NCBI GenBank assembly: GCA_030631085.1
Contig: DAOVLV010000089.1
Span: 1 to 7,066 of the forward strand
Direction of reading: 5' to 3'
Length of the DNA stretch: 7,066 bases
DNA from: Planctomycetales bacterium
Lineage (GTDB): Bacteria > Planctomycetota > Phycisphaerae > SM23-33
Shown here: positions 6,563 through 7,066 of the stretch, one piece after another
Layout of the letters: every line of letters begins with the position of its first letter
Numbering within the stretch: position 1 is the first letter of the stretch
Position numbers and translations under genes: made by a program
The notes under the pieces: generated by a model
Seen by the model: only the letters and a program-made list of their open reading frames with translations
What the model was told of the DNA's origin: nothing
Database searches by the model: none

Positions 6563-7066
6563 CCCGACAGGCAGAACAATCCGCCCCGCCTGCCGATGAT
6601 TCTACCGGGGTTCCGCACATACTTACTTTCGACGTGGAGGAGTATTTCCAGGTTGAGGCCGCTGCCGACGGCGGGACGCGCCCGGAACAGTGGGACTCTT
6701 TTGATAAACGCCTCGCGCCGTGCGTGGAGCGTATTCTGCGGCTACTGTCTGATCATGGTGCATCAGCCACGTTCTTCGTGCTTGGCTGGGTAGCCCGGCA
6801 CGAACGCGAGGTGGTGCGAATAATCGCCAAGGCCGGTCACGAAATTGCCTCCCACGGCATGTACCATGGCATGTTGGGAAACCTCACGCCGGAGCAGTTT
6901 CGTCGTGAGTTGCTGGACAGCCGCAGGTTGCTGGAGGATATCTCCGGTAATCCAGTCGTTGGATTCCGCGCCCCAACGTTTTCCATAACGCACAAGACCG
7001 CCTGGGCGATAGATGTGCTCGCCGAAGCGGGTTATAAATATGATTCGTCGGTCTTCCCCATCCGTC
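6559..7066 (+). CDS. Polysaccharide deacetylase (NodB fold), exosortase-locus type, 3' truncated
   Basis: The frame begins at GTG 6559, whose last two bases belong to the TGA stop of the TPR gene (GTGA, 4-nt overlap). It stays open for 169 codons to the window edge. There is no upstream or early in-frame ATG: the first internal Met is residue 101, past the catalytic motifs. Translation is therefore probably coupled to the TPR gene. Motifs in order: LTFDVEEYFQVEA (22-34, metal/catalytic Asp25), ATFF (70-73), GHEIASHGMYH (93-103, metal-binding His99 and His103) and FRAPTFSI (136-143). DVEEYFQV with SHGxxH and RAP matches the deacetylase group found next to exosortases (TIGR03006/DUF3473 type), which is usually about 270-290 aa, so roughly 40% is missing to the right. 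It lacks a visible signal peptide, which suggests a cytoplasmic or membrane-associated N-acetyl-sugar deacetylase. Its substrate is presumably the cluster's polysaccharide. Confidence 0.9.
   Translation, partial: MTRQAEQSAPPADDSTGVPHILTFDVEEYFQVEAAADGGTRPEQWDSFDKRLAPCVERILRLLSDHGASATFFVLGWVARHEREVVRIIAKAGHEIASHGMYHGMLGNLTPEQFRRELLDSRRLLEDISGNPVVGFRAPTFSITHKTAWAIDVLAEAGYKYDSSVFPIR

Noticed and set aside
6563..6600. Possible terminator after the TPR gene
   Set aside because: No stem followed by a T-run is seen, and the deacetylase frame begins within the TPR stop codon, so transcription should continue.
1..7066. CRISPR arrays, tRNA or rRNA genes
   Set aside because: No regularly spaced repeats, cloverleaf-like segments or rRNA signatures were seen. 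Nearly all of the window after 305 is protein-coding.

Overview
The window is a bacterial locus for exosortase-linked surface-polysaccharide or PEP-CTERM-type protein sorting. It holds two complete genes and one truncated gene, all on the + strand, with the end of an insertion sequence at the left edge. An exosortase fused to an EpsI domain, a very long TPR protein and a NodB-fold deacetylase side by side recall the EPS/exosortase clusters known in Gram-negative bacteria (the xrtA/prsT type). The organism should therefore be diderm and exopolysaccharide-producing. The variant catalytic motif (VCNGLR instead of ACSGLR), the fused EpsI domain and the moderate G+C suggest Planctomycetota or a PVC-group relative. 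That placement is inference, and no rRNA or marker gene is present to confirm it.

Layout. Positions 1-140 are the terminus of an IS element, probably the ISNCY/IS1202-like group. It contains the first 21 codons of a transposase on the - strand and two identical 17-bp subterminal repeats. Positions 141-304 are a non-coding leader with a good sigma70-type promoter candidate (TTGTCA, 17 nt, TAGAAT) that starts only 17 bp outside the IS end. Positions 305-1957 encode the exosortase-EpsI fusion (550 aa). Positions 1958-2017 are a 60-nt gap with a strong Shine-Dalgarno site and a possible 9-codon leader ORF. Positions 2018-6562 encode a membrane-anchored TPR protein of 1514 aa. A polysaccharide deacetylase starts at a GTG at 6559, overlaps the TPR stop by 4 nt and runs off the right edge.

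How the genes may work together (inference from the family). The exosortase would cleave C-terminally tagged exported proteins in the inner membrane. The TPR protein would act as a periplasm-facing scaffold for export or assembly of polymer or protein. The deacetylase would trim acetyl groups from the linked polysaccharide. Close spacing and the 4-nt overlap argue for one operon continuing to the right. No PEP-CTERM-like substrate, glycosyltransferase or polymer export gene is visible in this window.
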